Shown piece after piece: positions 1 through 9,757 of a stretch of DNA of 64,000 nucleotides (the stretch's first letter is position 1; every line of letters begins with the position of its first letter). The stretch spans positions 900,464 through 964,463 of the forward strand of contig NZ_CP007769.1 in the NCBI RefSeq assembly GCF_000816245.1, written 5' to 3'. This DNA comes from Campylobacter sp. RM16704 (GTDB lineage: Bacteria; Campylobacterota; Campylobacteria; Campylobacterales; Campylobacteraceae). Made by a program: the position numbers and the translations under genes. A model generated the notes under the pieces. The model searched no databases and had not been told where the DNA came from. It worked only from the letters and a program-made list of their open reading frames with translations.

Positions 1-67
1 TCAATGATAGTTTTTAAAATCAAATCTTTTTTATCGTAAGACTTCACTATAAAACCTTAAAAAATTA

Positions 68-100
68 TTTTCAGCACTCGTTGTTTTCAAGTGCTGAAAA
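68..100. terminator. Hairpin, possible terminator
   Basis: An 11-bp perfect inverted repeat (TTTTCAGCACT / AGTGCTGAAAA) surrounds an 11-base loop. Read on the minus strand it is followed by AATAATTTTTT, which fits an intrinsic terminator for a minus-strand transcript. On the plus strand no clear U tract follows. The stretch 1-282 around it contains no convincing gene. Confidence 0.45.
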
Positions 101-282
101 GTATTATACAACTTTAGTATTATAATGTCAAGTTTTTTATAAATAAAATTATTTAAATTTATTTAGTCTATATAGCTAAAGTTTATTTAGTTATACATCT
201 TAAATATTATAAATTCATTTTTTTAGTTATATTGAAAAATAATATGATATAATTACACTCAGTAATATAAAAAGGTTCAAAA

Positions 283-414
283 ATGAAAAATCTCACTATA
301 CAAGAAAAACAAGATTTGGATAATTATGTATTTTGTAATATAACAAGAAAAAAAATGGCTTTAAGTAGAATTTTAAAACTTTATTGTCTTAAATTCTTTA
401 GGTTAGTTTTTTAA
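283..414 (+). CDS. Small unknown protein, 43 aa
   Basis: A short reading frame from ATG at 283 encodes a 43-residue basic peptide with a charged N-terminus (MKNLTIQEKQDLDNY) and a hydrophobic, basic C-terminus rich in Leu, Phe, Lys and Arg. It is preceded by an AAAAGG ribosome-binding site and a GATATAAT -10-like element near 246-253. Its last codons overlap the 3' end of the convergent gene at 403. I do not recognise a family. Support comes only from the start signals and the complete frame; it could equally be the remnant of a longer gene. Confidence 0.35.
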   Translation: MKNLTIQEKQDLDNYVFCNITRKKMALSRILKLYCLKFFRLVF

Positions 415-1035
415 CTTATACTTTCTCATATCTTTTTTGCTAAATGATAAATCTTTAAATTCAGGTGAAGAGATTAATTCCATACAAGCTTTATCTAAAT
501 TTTCCATTCCGCTTATTTGCATACTAGCTTGCAAATTTTCATCTAAATAAAGATCAAAAATAACGCAAGCTTTATTATTAATTTTATAAAGGATTTTTCC
601 GCCTTTTTTTTCATCTAATTTATTATATACTTGCAATTTGCCATTTTTACTCATTTTTTTAATATCGTTTGTAAAAGATTGATTAAGTGTATAATAAATC
701 ATAAAATCACGCATAATATTTTTAATTTCAGCGATTTCTCTTCTTAGTTTTGATAAATCTTTAGTGTATAAACTTATAAATTGCGTATTTAAATACTCAT
801 TTAGGCTTTTTTTGTTTAAATTTTCACACAATGGATAAATTTTAACCACATAAACCTTATCTTTAGCAAGTACTATATCTACACAAGCTTGTTTGTTTTT
901 TTTATATTCTAAAAATAAAGCTTGATTTGCATTTAAATTAAGAGTATTTTGCTTATTGTAAGCAAAATCGTTTAGGTCTTCATAAATATTCGCATAGACA
1001 AATATGCCTATAAAAGCTATAACTAAAAATCTCAT
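403..1035 (-). CDS. Exported protein of unknown function
   Basis: A 210-residue protein starting with a short basic segment and a hydrophobic stretch (about residues 2-16) that looks like a Sec signal peptide, so it is probably periplasmic. The mature part is lysine-rich, with two cysteines near residues 51 and 69 and two more near 156 and 182. No enzyme motif is visible. Its ATG overlaps the stop of the upstream 78-residue gene in an ATGA arrangement, so it is translationally coupled to it and to the DHH phosphoesterase. Function unknown; a genus-level conserved hypothetical is likely. Confidence 0.8.
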   Translation of the reverse strand: MRFLVIAFIGIFVYANIYEDLNDFAYNKQNTLNLNANQALFLEYKKNKQACVDIVLAKDKVYVVKIYPLCENLNKKSLNEYLNTQFISLYTKDLSKLRREIAEIKNIMRDFMIYYTLNQSFTNDIKKMSKNGKLQVYNKLDEKKGGKILYKINNKACVIFDLYLDENLQASMQISGMENLDKACMELISSPEFKDLSFSKKDMRKYKLKN

Positions 1036-1268
1036 TCAAATAAATCTTTGTGATGATTTTTTAAATATTCTACTACTTCTAAAATCTCATCAACGCCTTC
1101 TTTTTGAACATTTAAACAAACCTCATCAATACAATCTATATATATTTCTATTGCTTTTTCTAATTTTGCTCTTTTTACCCCAGCAAATAAAAGCATTGCC
1201 TCTAAAACTATACTTAATTCATATTGTAAATTTTCTATTTCTTCTTTAAGATTGTGATTTGCTTTCAT
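1032..1268 (-). CDS. Small conserved hypothetical, 78 aa
   Basis: An acidic, helix-rich protein without signal peptide or membrane segment, so probably cytoplasmic. The sequence is dominated by Glu, Leu and Lys, consistent with a small helical bundle. Its start lies 23 bases inside the 3' end of the DHH phosphoesterase gene and its stop overlaps the next start, so the three genes are one operon. I recognise no family. The overlapping, well-spaced frames argue that it is real. Confidence 0.72.
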   Translation of the reverse strand: MKANHNLKEEIENLQYELSIVLEAMLLFAGVKRAKLEKAIEIYIDCIDEVCLNVQKEGVDEILEVVEYLKNHHKDLFE

Positions 1269-2304
1269 TGTTTTCCTTTATTTCTTTGCTTTTAACTAAA
1301 TCTACAAATTGAGCTTTTATAAAATCATAATTAGAGCTGTCTTTATATGCTGCAAACAAGCCACCACTAGCATTTTTATGCCCTCCTCCATTGACTAAAT
1401 TTTTAGCCATTAAACTCACATCAATTTTATTATTTGCCCTAAAACTTAAAGTTTTTCTCGAACTAATATCTACAAAAAAATCAAAATCAGGATTTTGCAT
1501 TAAAAAATCATTTCCAATTACTGAAGTATTACCTATATTTGAGGTAAGCAGTCCCTTTTGCCCTTTATAATATACACTGAATGTCTCCTTATTAGCACTT
1601 AATCTTTCTACTACGAATTTAGAAATTAAATTGCTTAAGGTGTCATTATTTTCTTTTTTGAAAAAAGATTTTTTTAAACCATGTAAATCATCATCTAAGC
1701 TAATATGAGCATTTTTTTGATGAATATAATTTTTCGAAACACTAAAAAGATAAAAAAGATATTCTATATTCTCTTGTGCAAACATCACTCTATTGATCTC
1801 TTTTGCACCTGAAACCATACTAAGTAAAACTTTACCAAGTTCAAAATTTTCATCTTCACTAAGCCAAATATCTACTGCATTTACTACATCTACAAATTCT
1901 GATAAAGCTTCATTTTTACCATAACATCTACTAAAAAAATCATAAACAATCTTAGTAGCACATCTTTTATCATCTAAAAAATACCAAGGATATTTTTGCA
2001 TACATTCTAAACCACTTTGATGGTGATCTAAAAGCAAAAGTTTGATTTTTTTATCTTTTATGGTTTTTTGAAAGTCTTCACACTGACTTAAAGTCAAATT
2101 TAAATCTGTAATTAAAATCACAAATTCTTCATTAGGGTTTTCTTTTAATTCTTCTTCTATATTTTTAAAAATCACATTAAAATTTTCATTAATTTCTTTG
2201 CCATAGTTAGAATTATAAAAATAACAATTTTTAAAATAAAAATCCACCACATACTGACAAGCATAGCCATCTAAATCAGTATGCGAAAGATGATAAATTT
2301 TCAT
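1246..2304 (-). CDS. DHH/DHHA1 family phosphoesterase
   Basis: A 352-residue cytoplasmic metal-dependent phosphoesterase of the DHH superfamily (RecJ, NrnA and c-di-AMP phosphodiesterase relatives). Visible motifs are HTDLDG at residues 8-13, ITDLN near 65-69, the signature DHH at 93-95 and the DHHA1 glycine motif GGGHKNASGG near 306-315. These residues bind the two Mn ions and the substrate phosphate. The length fits NrnA-like oligoribonuclease or pAp phosphatase better than full RecJ (over 500 residues). Substrate cannot be told from sequence. It lies 9 bases downstream of flhA and is probably co-transcribed with it. Confidence 0.85.
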   Translation of the reverse strand: MKIYHLSHTDLDGYACQYVVDFYFKNCYFYNSNYGKEINENFNVIFKNIEEELKENPNEEFVILITDLNLTLSQCEDFQKTIKDKKIKLLLLDHHQSGLECMQKYPWYFLDDKRCATKIVYDFFSRCYGKNEALSEFVDVVNAVDIWLSEDENFELGKVLLSMVSGAKEINRVMFAQENIEYLFYLFSVSKNYIHQKNAHISLDDDLHGLKKSFFKKENNDTLSNLISKFVVERLSANKETFSVYYKGQKGLLTSNIGNTSVIGNDFLMQNPDFDFFVDISSRKTLSFRANNKIDVSLMAKNLVNGGGHKNASGGLFAAYKDSSNYDFIKAQFVDLVKSKEIKENNESKSQS

Positions 2305-2313
2305 GCTCTATCC

Positions 2314-4473
2314 TTATAAATCATCAACTTTTATAATACCTTCTGTTTCAAATTTAGTATTTTCTGCAATCTCTGCAAAACTAAGCACGGTGATATTTAC
2401 ACCGAAATTTGAACAAATATCAGCAATAAATTTTCTAAGCTGTGGTTCAACACAAAGCAAGAAAGGTTTTATCCTTGTATTTGCTACACTTGCAAGTTCA
2501 GCCTTTAATGCCTCGACTAAAGCACCAGTTTGAGCTACATTTATCATCAAATGATACGAACCATCTTTAAATTGCACATGCTCCATTAATTTAGCAGCTG
2601 CAGCTGCATCAAAGATATAAAAACCAATTTGCCCTTTTTCATCTACATATAAATTTGTAATTACCCTTGCTAAAGAAGCTCTTACATGCTCTATAATCAT
2701 ATCCAAACTCTTACTAACTTCAGCTATATCACTAATGGATTCTAAAATTGTAAGCATATCTTTTATAGGAATATGTTCTTTAAGTAAAGCTTTTAATACT
2801 TTTTGAATTAAACCTATACTAGCAACTCTTAAACAATCATCTACCACAATAGGATAATCATTTTTAATCTTGTCTAGTAAATTTTGTACTTCTTGTTTAG
2901 TTAAAAGTTCTGAAGCATTAGCTTTTATAAGCTCACTCATATGGGTTGAAATCACACTTGCAGGATCAATTACTATATAGCCATTAAGTGTTGCTTCATC
3001 TTTCAAAGAAGCATCTATCCATAAAGCATCAGAATTAAAAGCAGGTTCTTTAGTAGCTATACCCTCAACAGGTTCAGTAATAAAACCACTATCCATAGCC
3101 AAATATTTATCAGGATAAATTTCAGCACTAGCTATACCTACACCTTTTAATTTGAAGGTATATTCATTTGGTTTTAATTGTAAATTATCCCTAATTCTAA
3201 TTTTAGGCATTAAAAAGCCTAAACTTTGAGCTATGTTTCGTCTTGTTGATCTAATACGCTCTGTTAATTCACTCTCTGCTAACTTTATGAGTCCATAGCC
3301 TAATTCTAATTCTAGAATTTCTAATTTTAAAATATCAGTAATTTTATTTTCTTCCTCTTTTAATATTTCTTCTTCGCTACGTTTTTGAGGTTTAGCTTGG
3401 TCTTCTTCATTAGCTTCTTGGGATTTTTTACTAGAAATTGTATTAATTTGAATTTTACCCTCTTGAACTTGTTTTATAATATAACCAAGCCCTAAAAATA
3501 CCAAAGCCATAAATCCTAAAGAAAAATGCGGTAATCCAGGAACCAAAGCAAAAATAAACAAAATAAATCCTACAATTAATAAAGTTTTATACTCTCCTAA
3601 AAGTTGATTAATAGAACCTTCAGCAAAATTATCTTCATCTTTACTAGCACGCGTAATAATAATAGCAGTTGCTGTTGAAGTTATAAGACCGGGGATTTGA
3701 GAAACAAGTCCATCACCTATCGTTAATATAGTATAAGTTGAAGCACATTGTCCAAGCTCCATATCATGCTGAAAATATCCTATCATAAATCCACCAATTA
3801 AATTTACAATAGTAATAATAATCCCAGCAACAGCATCTCCTTTAATAAATTTAGAAGAACCATCCATTGCTCCATAGAAATTTGCTTCGGCAATGATTTC
3901 TTGACGTCTTGCACGTGCAGTTTTTTCATCAATCAAACCTGCATTTAAATCTGCATCAATAGCCATTTGCTTACCTGGCATAGCATCGAGTGTAAATCTT
4001 GCCTGAACTTCAGAAACCCTTGTACTACCTTTGGTTACAACCATAAAATTAATCAAAACCAAAATACAAAAAACAACCATACCTATAACATAGTTTCCAC
4101 CAACAACAAATTCTCCAAAGCTGGCAATTATATCACTTACCGCGGTTGGCCCTTGATGACCTTCACTTAAAATCATACGCGTTGTAGCAATATTAAGTGA
4201 AAGCCTAAAAAGAGTGATTATTAAAATTAAAGTTGGGAAAGTTGTTAAGTCTGTAGGTTTTGGTATATATAAGGAAATTAAAATAATTAAAACTGAAATT
4301 GCTATACTTAAAGCAAGAAAAAAATCTAAAACTATACTTGGCAAAGGAACTATAATAATAGCCAAAATTGCTATAATAACAGCTACTATAGTTAAGCTTT
4401 TTGCCTTTACTATGGGCGCAATAAGCGGTGCAATCCAAGGTAAAACCAAAGTAAAAATATTTCTTTTAGCCAT
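2314..4473 (-). CDS. flhA: Flagellar export gate protein FlhA
   Basis: A 719-residue inner-membrane component of the flagellar type III export gate, where it recruits chaperone-substrate complexes and uses proton motive force for export. About eight membrane segments occupy residues 15-335. The FHIPEP family signature is visible as RFTLDAMPGKQ around residues 159-169. The remaining C-terminal half is the cytoplasmic docking domain, joined by a charged linker near 345-375. Length is normal for the family. The start overlaps the Rrf2 gene by 8 bases. In Campylobacter FlhA is also needed for expression of sigma54-dependent flagellar genes. Confidence 0.97.
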   Translation of the reverse strand: MAKRNIFTLVLPWIAPLIAPIVKAKSLTIVAVIIAILAIIIVPLPSIVLDFFLALSIAISVLIILISLYIPKPTDLTTFPTLILIITLFRLSLNIATTRMILSEGHQGPTAVSDIIASFGEFVVGGNYVIGMVVFCILVLINFMVVTKGSTRVSEVQARFTLDAMPGKQMAIDADLNAGLIDEKTARARRQEIIAEANFYGAMDGSSKFIKGDAVAGIIITIVNLIGGFMIGYFQHDMELGQCASTYTILTIGDGLVSQIPGLITSTATAIIITRASKDEDNFAEGSINQLLGEYKTLLIVGFILFIFALVPGLPHFSLGFMALVFLGLGYIIKQVQEGKIQINTISSKKSQEANEEDQAKPQKRSEEEILKEEENKITDILKLEILELELGYGLIKLAESELTERIRSTRRNIAQSLGFLMPKIRIRDNLQLKPNEYTFKLKGVGIASAEIYPDKYLAMDSGFITEPVEGIATKEPAFNSDALWIDASLKDEATLNGYIVIDPASVISTHMSELIKANASELLTKQEVQNLLDKIKNDYPIVVDDCLRVASIGLIQKVLKALLKEHIPIKDMLTILESISDIAEVSKSLDMIIEHVRASLARVITNLYVDEKGQIGFYIFDAAAAAKLMEHVQFKDGSYHLMINVAQTGALVEALKAELASVANTRIKPFLLCVEPQLRKFIADICSNFGVNITVLSFAEIAENTKFETEGIIKVDDL

Positions 4474-4870
4474 TATTTTGAATAATATCCTCTAAAGTGA
4501 TAGAAACTAAAAAGTCATCAATTTTATTTTGAAGTTTTACAAGTATTGGCATTATTTTACAATTTTCTTCTTTTTGTGAAGGACAAATTCCATTACTACA
4601 TTCAAAAACATTAAAAGATTTTTTTTCTACGCTATTTATAATCTCTTTCAAAGTATATTCACTTGGTTTTTTTACTAATATAAATCCTCCCTTAGCGCCT
4701 TTGTAGGATTTTAAAAGTGTTTCTTTAGCTAAAGCTTGTAAAATTTTTGCTAAAAAACTTTTTGGAATATCTAAAGCAACTGACATAGTATCAACGTCTT
4801 GAGGTTTTTGAGATTTTGCTATATACATTAAAGATAACAAAGCATATTCACTAGCTTTTGTAAATAACAC
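4466..4870 (-). CDS. Rrf2 family Fe-S transcription regulator
   Basis: A 134-residue winged-helix regulator of the Rrf2 family (IscR, NsrR, RsrR). The N-terminal helix-turn-helix (about residues 10-60) precedes a three-cysteine loop with C91, C96 and C104, the usual ligands of a 2Fe-2S or 4Fe-4S cluster. It therefore probably senses iron-sulphur status, oxygen or nitric oxide. The chosen start is GTG at 4870, preceded by an AAGGAA site. It overlaps flhA by 8 bases, so a redox regulator and the flagellar export gate share a transcript. A palindrome upstream (4958-4977) is a candidate binding site. Confidence 0.88.
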   Translation of the reverse strand: MLFTKASEYALLSLMYIAKSQKPQDVDTMSVALDIPKSFLAKILQALAKETLLKSYKGAKGGFILVKKPSEYTLKEIINSVEKKSFNVFECSNGICPSQKEENCKIMPILVKLQNKIDDFLVSITLEDIIQNNG

Positions 4871-4957
4871 AATTATTCCTTTCTTAAAAATATTTCTACA
4901 AATTTATGAGTATTTAAAGTTATAATTAAATATTTTACATAAAGATATTTGGTATTA

Positions 4958-4977
4958 TATCAAAACAAGTCTTGATA
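4958..4977. promoter_or_regulatory. Palindrome, candidate Rrf2 operator
   Basis: An imperfect 20-bp palindrome, TATCAAAAC-AA-GTCTTGATA, has 9-base half sites with one mismatch. It lies between the divergent Rrf2 and rpsO genes, about 90 bases upstream of the Rrf2 start codon. Length and symmetry suit a homodimeric regulator. Assignment to the adjacent Rrf2 protein is inference from position. Confidence 0.35.
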
Positions 4978-5038
4978 AAAATTAAATTCATTTATTTTAT
5001 CTAAATTAAAAATTCAGCATATTTTTTGTTTTTTTAGA

Positions 5039-5044
5039 TATAAT
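5039..5044 (+). promoter_or_regulatory. -10 box of rpsO promoter
   Basis: A consensus TATAAT follows a T-rich stretch (about 5021-5036). This is the usual Campylobacter sigma70 promoter form, with a T-rich upstream region in place of a strong -35. The rpsO start codon lies 40 bases downstream, preceded by a perfect AGGAGG. Confidence 0.7.
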
Positions 5045-5084
5045 TTTCCTTTCAAAAAATTAAATACCGCTCAGGAGGTCTATT

Positions 5085-5357
5085 ATGGCTTTAGATTCGG
5101 CTAAAAAAGCAGAAATTGTTGCAAAATTTGCTAGAAAAGAAGGAGATACAGGTTCTCCAGAAGTTCAAATCGCTCTTTTAAGTGCGAGAATTTCAGATTT
5201 AACAGAACACTTAAAAATTTACAAAAAAGATTTTTCTTCTCGTTTGGGGCTTTTAAAACTTGTTGGTCAAAGAAAAAGACTCTTATCATATCTTAAGAGA
5301 AAAGATTACCAAATATATACTAAATTAATCAATGAGTTAAATTTAAGAGATAAATAA
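5085..5357 (+). CDS. rpsO: 30S ribosomal protein S15
   Basis: A 90-residue primary 16S rRNA binding protein of the small subunit platform. The family pattern is clear: a [13 protein letters not shown] segment near residues 20-32, then a stretch around residues 52-75 with the [17 protein letters not shown] motif. Length is normal (E. coli S15 is 89 residues). The AGGAGG ribosome-binding site sits 6 bases before the ATG. It is monocistronic here, flanked by a divergent Rrf2 gene and a convergent methyltransferase gene. The last codons form one arm of a stable hairpin. Confidence 0.98.
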   Translation: MALDSAKKAEIVAKFARKEGDTGSPEVQIALLSARISDLTEHLKIYKKDFSSRLGLLKLVGQRKRLLSYLKRKDYQIYTKLINELNLRDK

Positions 5358-5378
5358 GCTAAATGCTTATTTATCTCT
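5346..5378 (+). terminator. Hairpin overlapping the end of rpsO
   Basis: A 14-bp perfect inverted repeat (AGAGATAAATAAGC / GCTTATTTATCTCT) has a 5-base loop and includes the last rpsO codons and the stop. No run of U follows directly, so it may work as a terminator with a weak tail or as a 3' RNA-stabilising stem. The rest of 5379-5561 is AT-rich and shows no gene. Confidence 0.5.
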
Positions 5379-5561
5379 ATGATTAAAATATTCTTTTCAT
5401 TATTTATCTTGATTTTTTATTCTATTCTTAATTTAAGTTTTCTAAATTTCAAATCTTTATTCACAAGAGTTTCACAGTGTGATTTAACGATATAGATACC
5501 TAAAAATAGCACTTTAAGGTTTATGCTAAAAAATATTTTTCACATTTAAATTTATTGATTT

Positions 5562-6455
5562 TTAATGTTTTTTCACTTTTGCAATAAAAAATCCATCGGC
5601 ATAATTATTTGGTAAAACTCTTTTTGCAAAAGACAAGTTAAATTTATTACTTTTTGCTTGAATAAATTCAACATAATCTAATTCAAAATCAACTAATTCT
5701 AGCTCAAAATTTTTATTTTTTAATGCATTTTCCAAAACTTCTTCATTTTCTTCTCTTAAAAATGTACAAGTACTATACACTAATTCTCCATCATGTTTTA
5801 AAGCCAGTAATGCCGAATGAAGTAATTTTTTTTGTAAATTTACAATTTTTTTAATTTCTTTAGTATTTTTTTGTATATCAAAACCCATTTTTGAAAAAGT
5901 CGAACAAGGTGCATCAAGTAAAATCTTATCAAATTTTAAAGGGCAAACCTTGCCTATGGTGCAAGCATCTTTTAAAAAACATTTTGCTATTTTAACTTGG
6001 TAATTTTCTAAGGTATTTTTTAAAGTAAAAAATCTAGTTTTAGATAATTCACAACTTGCTAAATAACCTTGATTTTGCATAAAATTGGCTAAATTTAGAC
6101 TTTTACCACCAGGTGCTGCACACATATCCAAAACACTCTCTCCTGCTTTAACACCTAAGGTTTTTGCACATAAATAAGAAGAATAATTTTGAATATAAAA
6201 CTTTCCTTCATTAAAAGCACTCATAGAGCTTAATTTACCTTTAAAAAAATATGGAATTTTATAACAGTATTTGTCAATTTTTTCAAATTCTATAGTTTCT
6301 TTTTTTAACAACTCTTCTAAATTGTCATTATCTATAAGCAAAGAATTTCTAAAAATATTTACATTTTTTTCTTGTTTAAAACTTTGAAGAATTTGTTCTT
6401 TTTGTTCTTTTGTATAAATCATATCTAAAGCTGTATTTAAATCAAATAAGGCCAT
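5562..6455 (-). CDS. RsmB/NOL1-family RNA m5C methyltransferase
   Basis: A 297-residue SAM-dependent RNA cytosine-5 methyltransferase of the NOL1/NOP2/Sun family. The SAM-binding motif [12 protein letters not shown] lies at residues 108-119. The DAPCS motif near 181-185 and the YSTCTF motif near 227-232 carry the two cysteines used for release and nucleophilic attack. There is no fused NusB-like domain and no long C-terminal extension, so it is a compact version; whether it modifies 16S rRNA or tRNA is not decided by sequence. It overlaps ruvX by 14 bases at the head of the downstream stretch. Confidence 0.9.
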   Translation of the reverse strand: MALFDLNTALDMIYTKEQKEQILQSFKQEKNVNIFRNSLLIDNDNLEELLKKETIEFEKIDKYCYKIPYFFKGKLSSMSAFNEGKFYIQNYSSYLCAKTLGVKAGESVLDMCAAPGGKSLNLANFMQNQGYLASCELSKTRFFTLKNTLENYQVKIAKCFLKDACTIGKVCPLKFDKILLDAPCSTFSKMGFDIQKNTKEIKKIVNLQKKLLHSALLALKHDGELVYSTCTFLREENEEVLENALKNKNFELELVDFELDYVEFIQAKSNKFNLSFAKRVLPNNYADGFFIAKVKKH

Positions 6456-6834
6456 AAAAATCCTTTAAAATTAAATACGCAGCTAAAGAATCAAGTTTTC
6501 CATCTTTTTTCTTTAGATTTGCAATTTTAAATTCTTGTGCTTTTTTAGAACTAAAACTTTCATCTACAAAAAATATTTCTTTGTCAAACTCAAGTAAAGA
6601 AACAAAATGTTTAATTCTTTTACACATTTCATCTTCACCTGATCCACCTATAGGAATCCCTACAACCAAAGTATTTATATCATATTCTTTAATGTACTTT
6701 CTGATCTCATTTGCAGCTTGATTACGATTTTTTCTTATAACAGCATCAAGTGGCATAGCTATAGTTTTATTTATACACAAAGCTAATCCTATACGTTTTA
6801 AACCAATATCTAAAGCTAAAGTTTTCACAAACAA
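6442..6834 (-). CDS. ruvX: Putative pre-16S rRNA nuclease / Holliday junction resolvase homologue YqgF
   Basis: A 130-residue RNase H-fold nuclease of the YqgF/RuvX family. In E. coli this protein trims the 5' end of 16S rRNA. The first motif, [13 protein letters not shown], carries the metal-binding D9; the second acidic motif, VDESFSS, is near residues 90-96; and a C-terminal DSLAAYLIL motif supplies the third acid. Length is typical. It overlaps dprA by 10 bases and the methyltransferase gene by 14, so the group is tightly coupled. Confidence 0.92.
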   Translation of the reverse strand: MFVKTLALDIGLKRIGLALCINKTIAMPLDAVIRKNRNQAANEIRKYIKEYDINTLVVGIPIGGSGEDEMCKRIKHFVSLLEFDKEIFFVDESFSSKKAQEFKIANLKKKDGKLDSLAAYLILKDFYGLI

Positions 6835-7578
6835 GCCCTTATTTTTACCCCAAAAATTTCTACTAAACCTTCAAGCTCATACTCATAAACCCTATCACCA
6901 AATTTTTGTAAAACCTTTTCTAGATTGTCTTCGTATTTTAAAAAATTTAATAAATCATCTTGTTTTTGATCTTGATGAATTGTTCCAAACATACTTACAA
7001 AATCTTCAAAATTATGAATTAAATTTGCTTTTTTTGTAGCTAAAAGCAAATTTGTCCCTTCGCTTTCATTTTTTCTATGAGGTAAAACATAGATAGGTTT
7101 ATTCATACCTAATGCAAGTCTTGCACTTTGCATAGATCCACTTTTTAAATCCGCTTGTGCTATTATAACAACTTCGCTTAAAGCTATAATAAGTCTATTT
7201 CTTAGTAAAAAATCATAAGGTTTTGCTTTATAATTTGGCTCATTCTCACTTAATGCTAAAGCATTTCTATAAATATTTAAAATATCATTAGTGTTAGCTT
7301 TTGGATAAATCTCATCAAGTCCATTAGCAAAAACAGCTATGGTTTGTGGATAGGCAATTTTTGCTGCCTGAATATCTACCCCTAAAGCTCCACCACTTAC
7401 TACACAAACATTATTTTTTTTTAATAAAGATACTAGTTCTACAATACAATTTTTAGTATAAATGCTCATTTTTCTAGAGCCTATAATAGCAACTTTTCTA
7501 GTACTTAAAAGCTCTAGATTGCCTTTATAATAAATCCTAGAAGGTGGATCTAAAAGACCTTCAAAACCATCAATGTTT

Positions 7579-7592
<14 letters not shown>
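6825..7592 (-). CDS. dprA: DNA processing protein DprA
   Basis: A 255-residue protein that loads RecA on incoming single-stranded DNA during natural transformation. The Rossmann-like DprA core is visible: GSRKMS at residues 38-43, SGGALGVD at 66-73, an RNRLIIALS segment near 131-139 and SGS at 151-153. It lacks the N-terminal SAM domain and has only a short C-terminal region, as is usual for Campylobacter. It overlaps ruvX downstream and the deacetylase-like gene upstream. Together with ctsT and pilD in this window it supports natural competence. Confidence 0.94.
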
Positions 7593-9661
<2,069 letters not shown>

Positions 9662-9685
9662 CTATAATTTTGAATTAAAGCAAAG

Positions 9686-9691
9686 ATTATA
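9686..9691 (-). promoter_or_regulatory. -10 box of ilvC promoter
   Basis: Read on the minus strand, TATAAT is preceded by TTTTTTGGT, the T-rich/extended -10 pattern of Campylobacter sigma70 promoters. It lies 34 bases upstream of the ilvC start in the 105-base gap shared with the divergent rnr gene. Confidence 0.6.
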
Positions 9692-9757
9692 ACCAAAAAA
9701 TATAAATTTAATCCTTTTATGATAAAATTTAAGTTTTAAATCATTTTAAAGAGTATT

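Noticed and set aside
68-100. Hairpin as part of an RNA gene or riboswitch
   Set aside because: A single stem without further conserved structure; a terminator is the simpler reading.
4214-4495. A 93-codon plus-strand frame at the flhA 5' end, rich in Ile and Lys
   Set aside because: It is the reverse complement of the flhA membrane segments, with low complexity and no translation signals.
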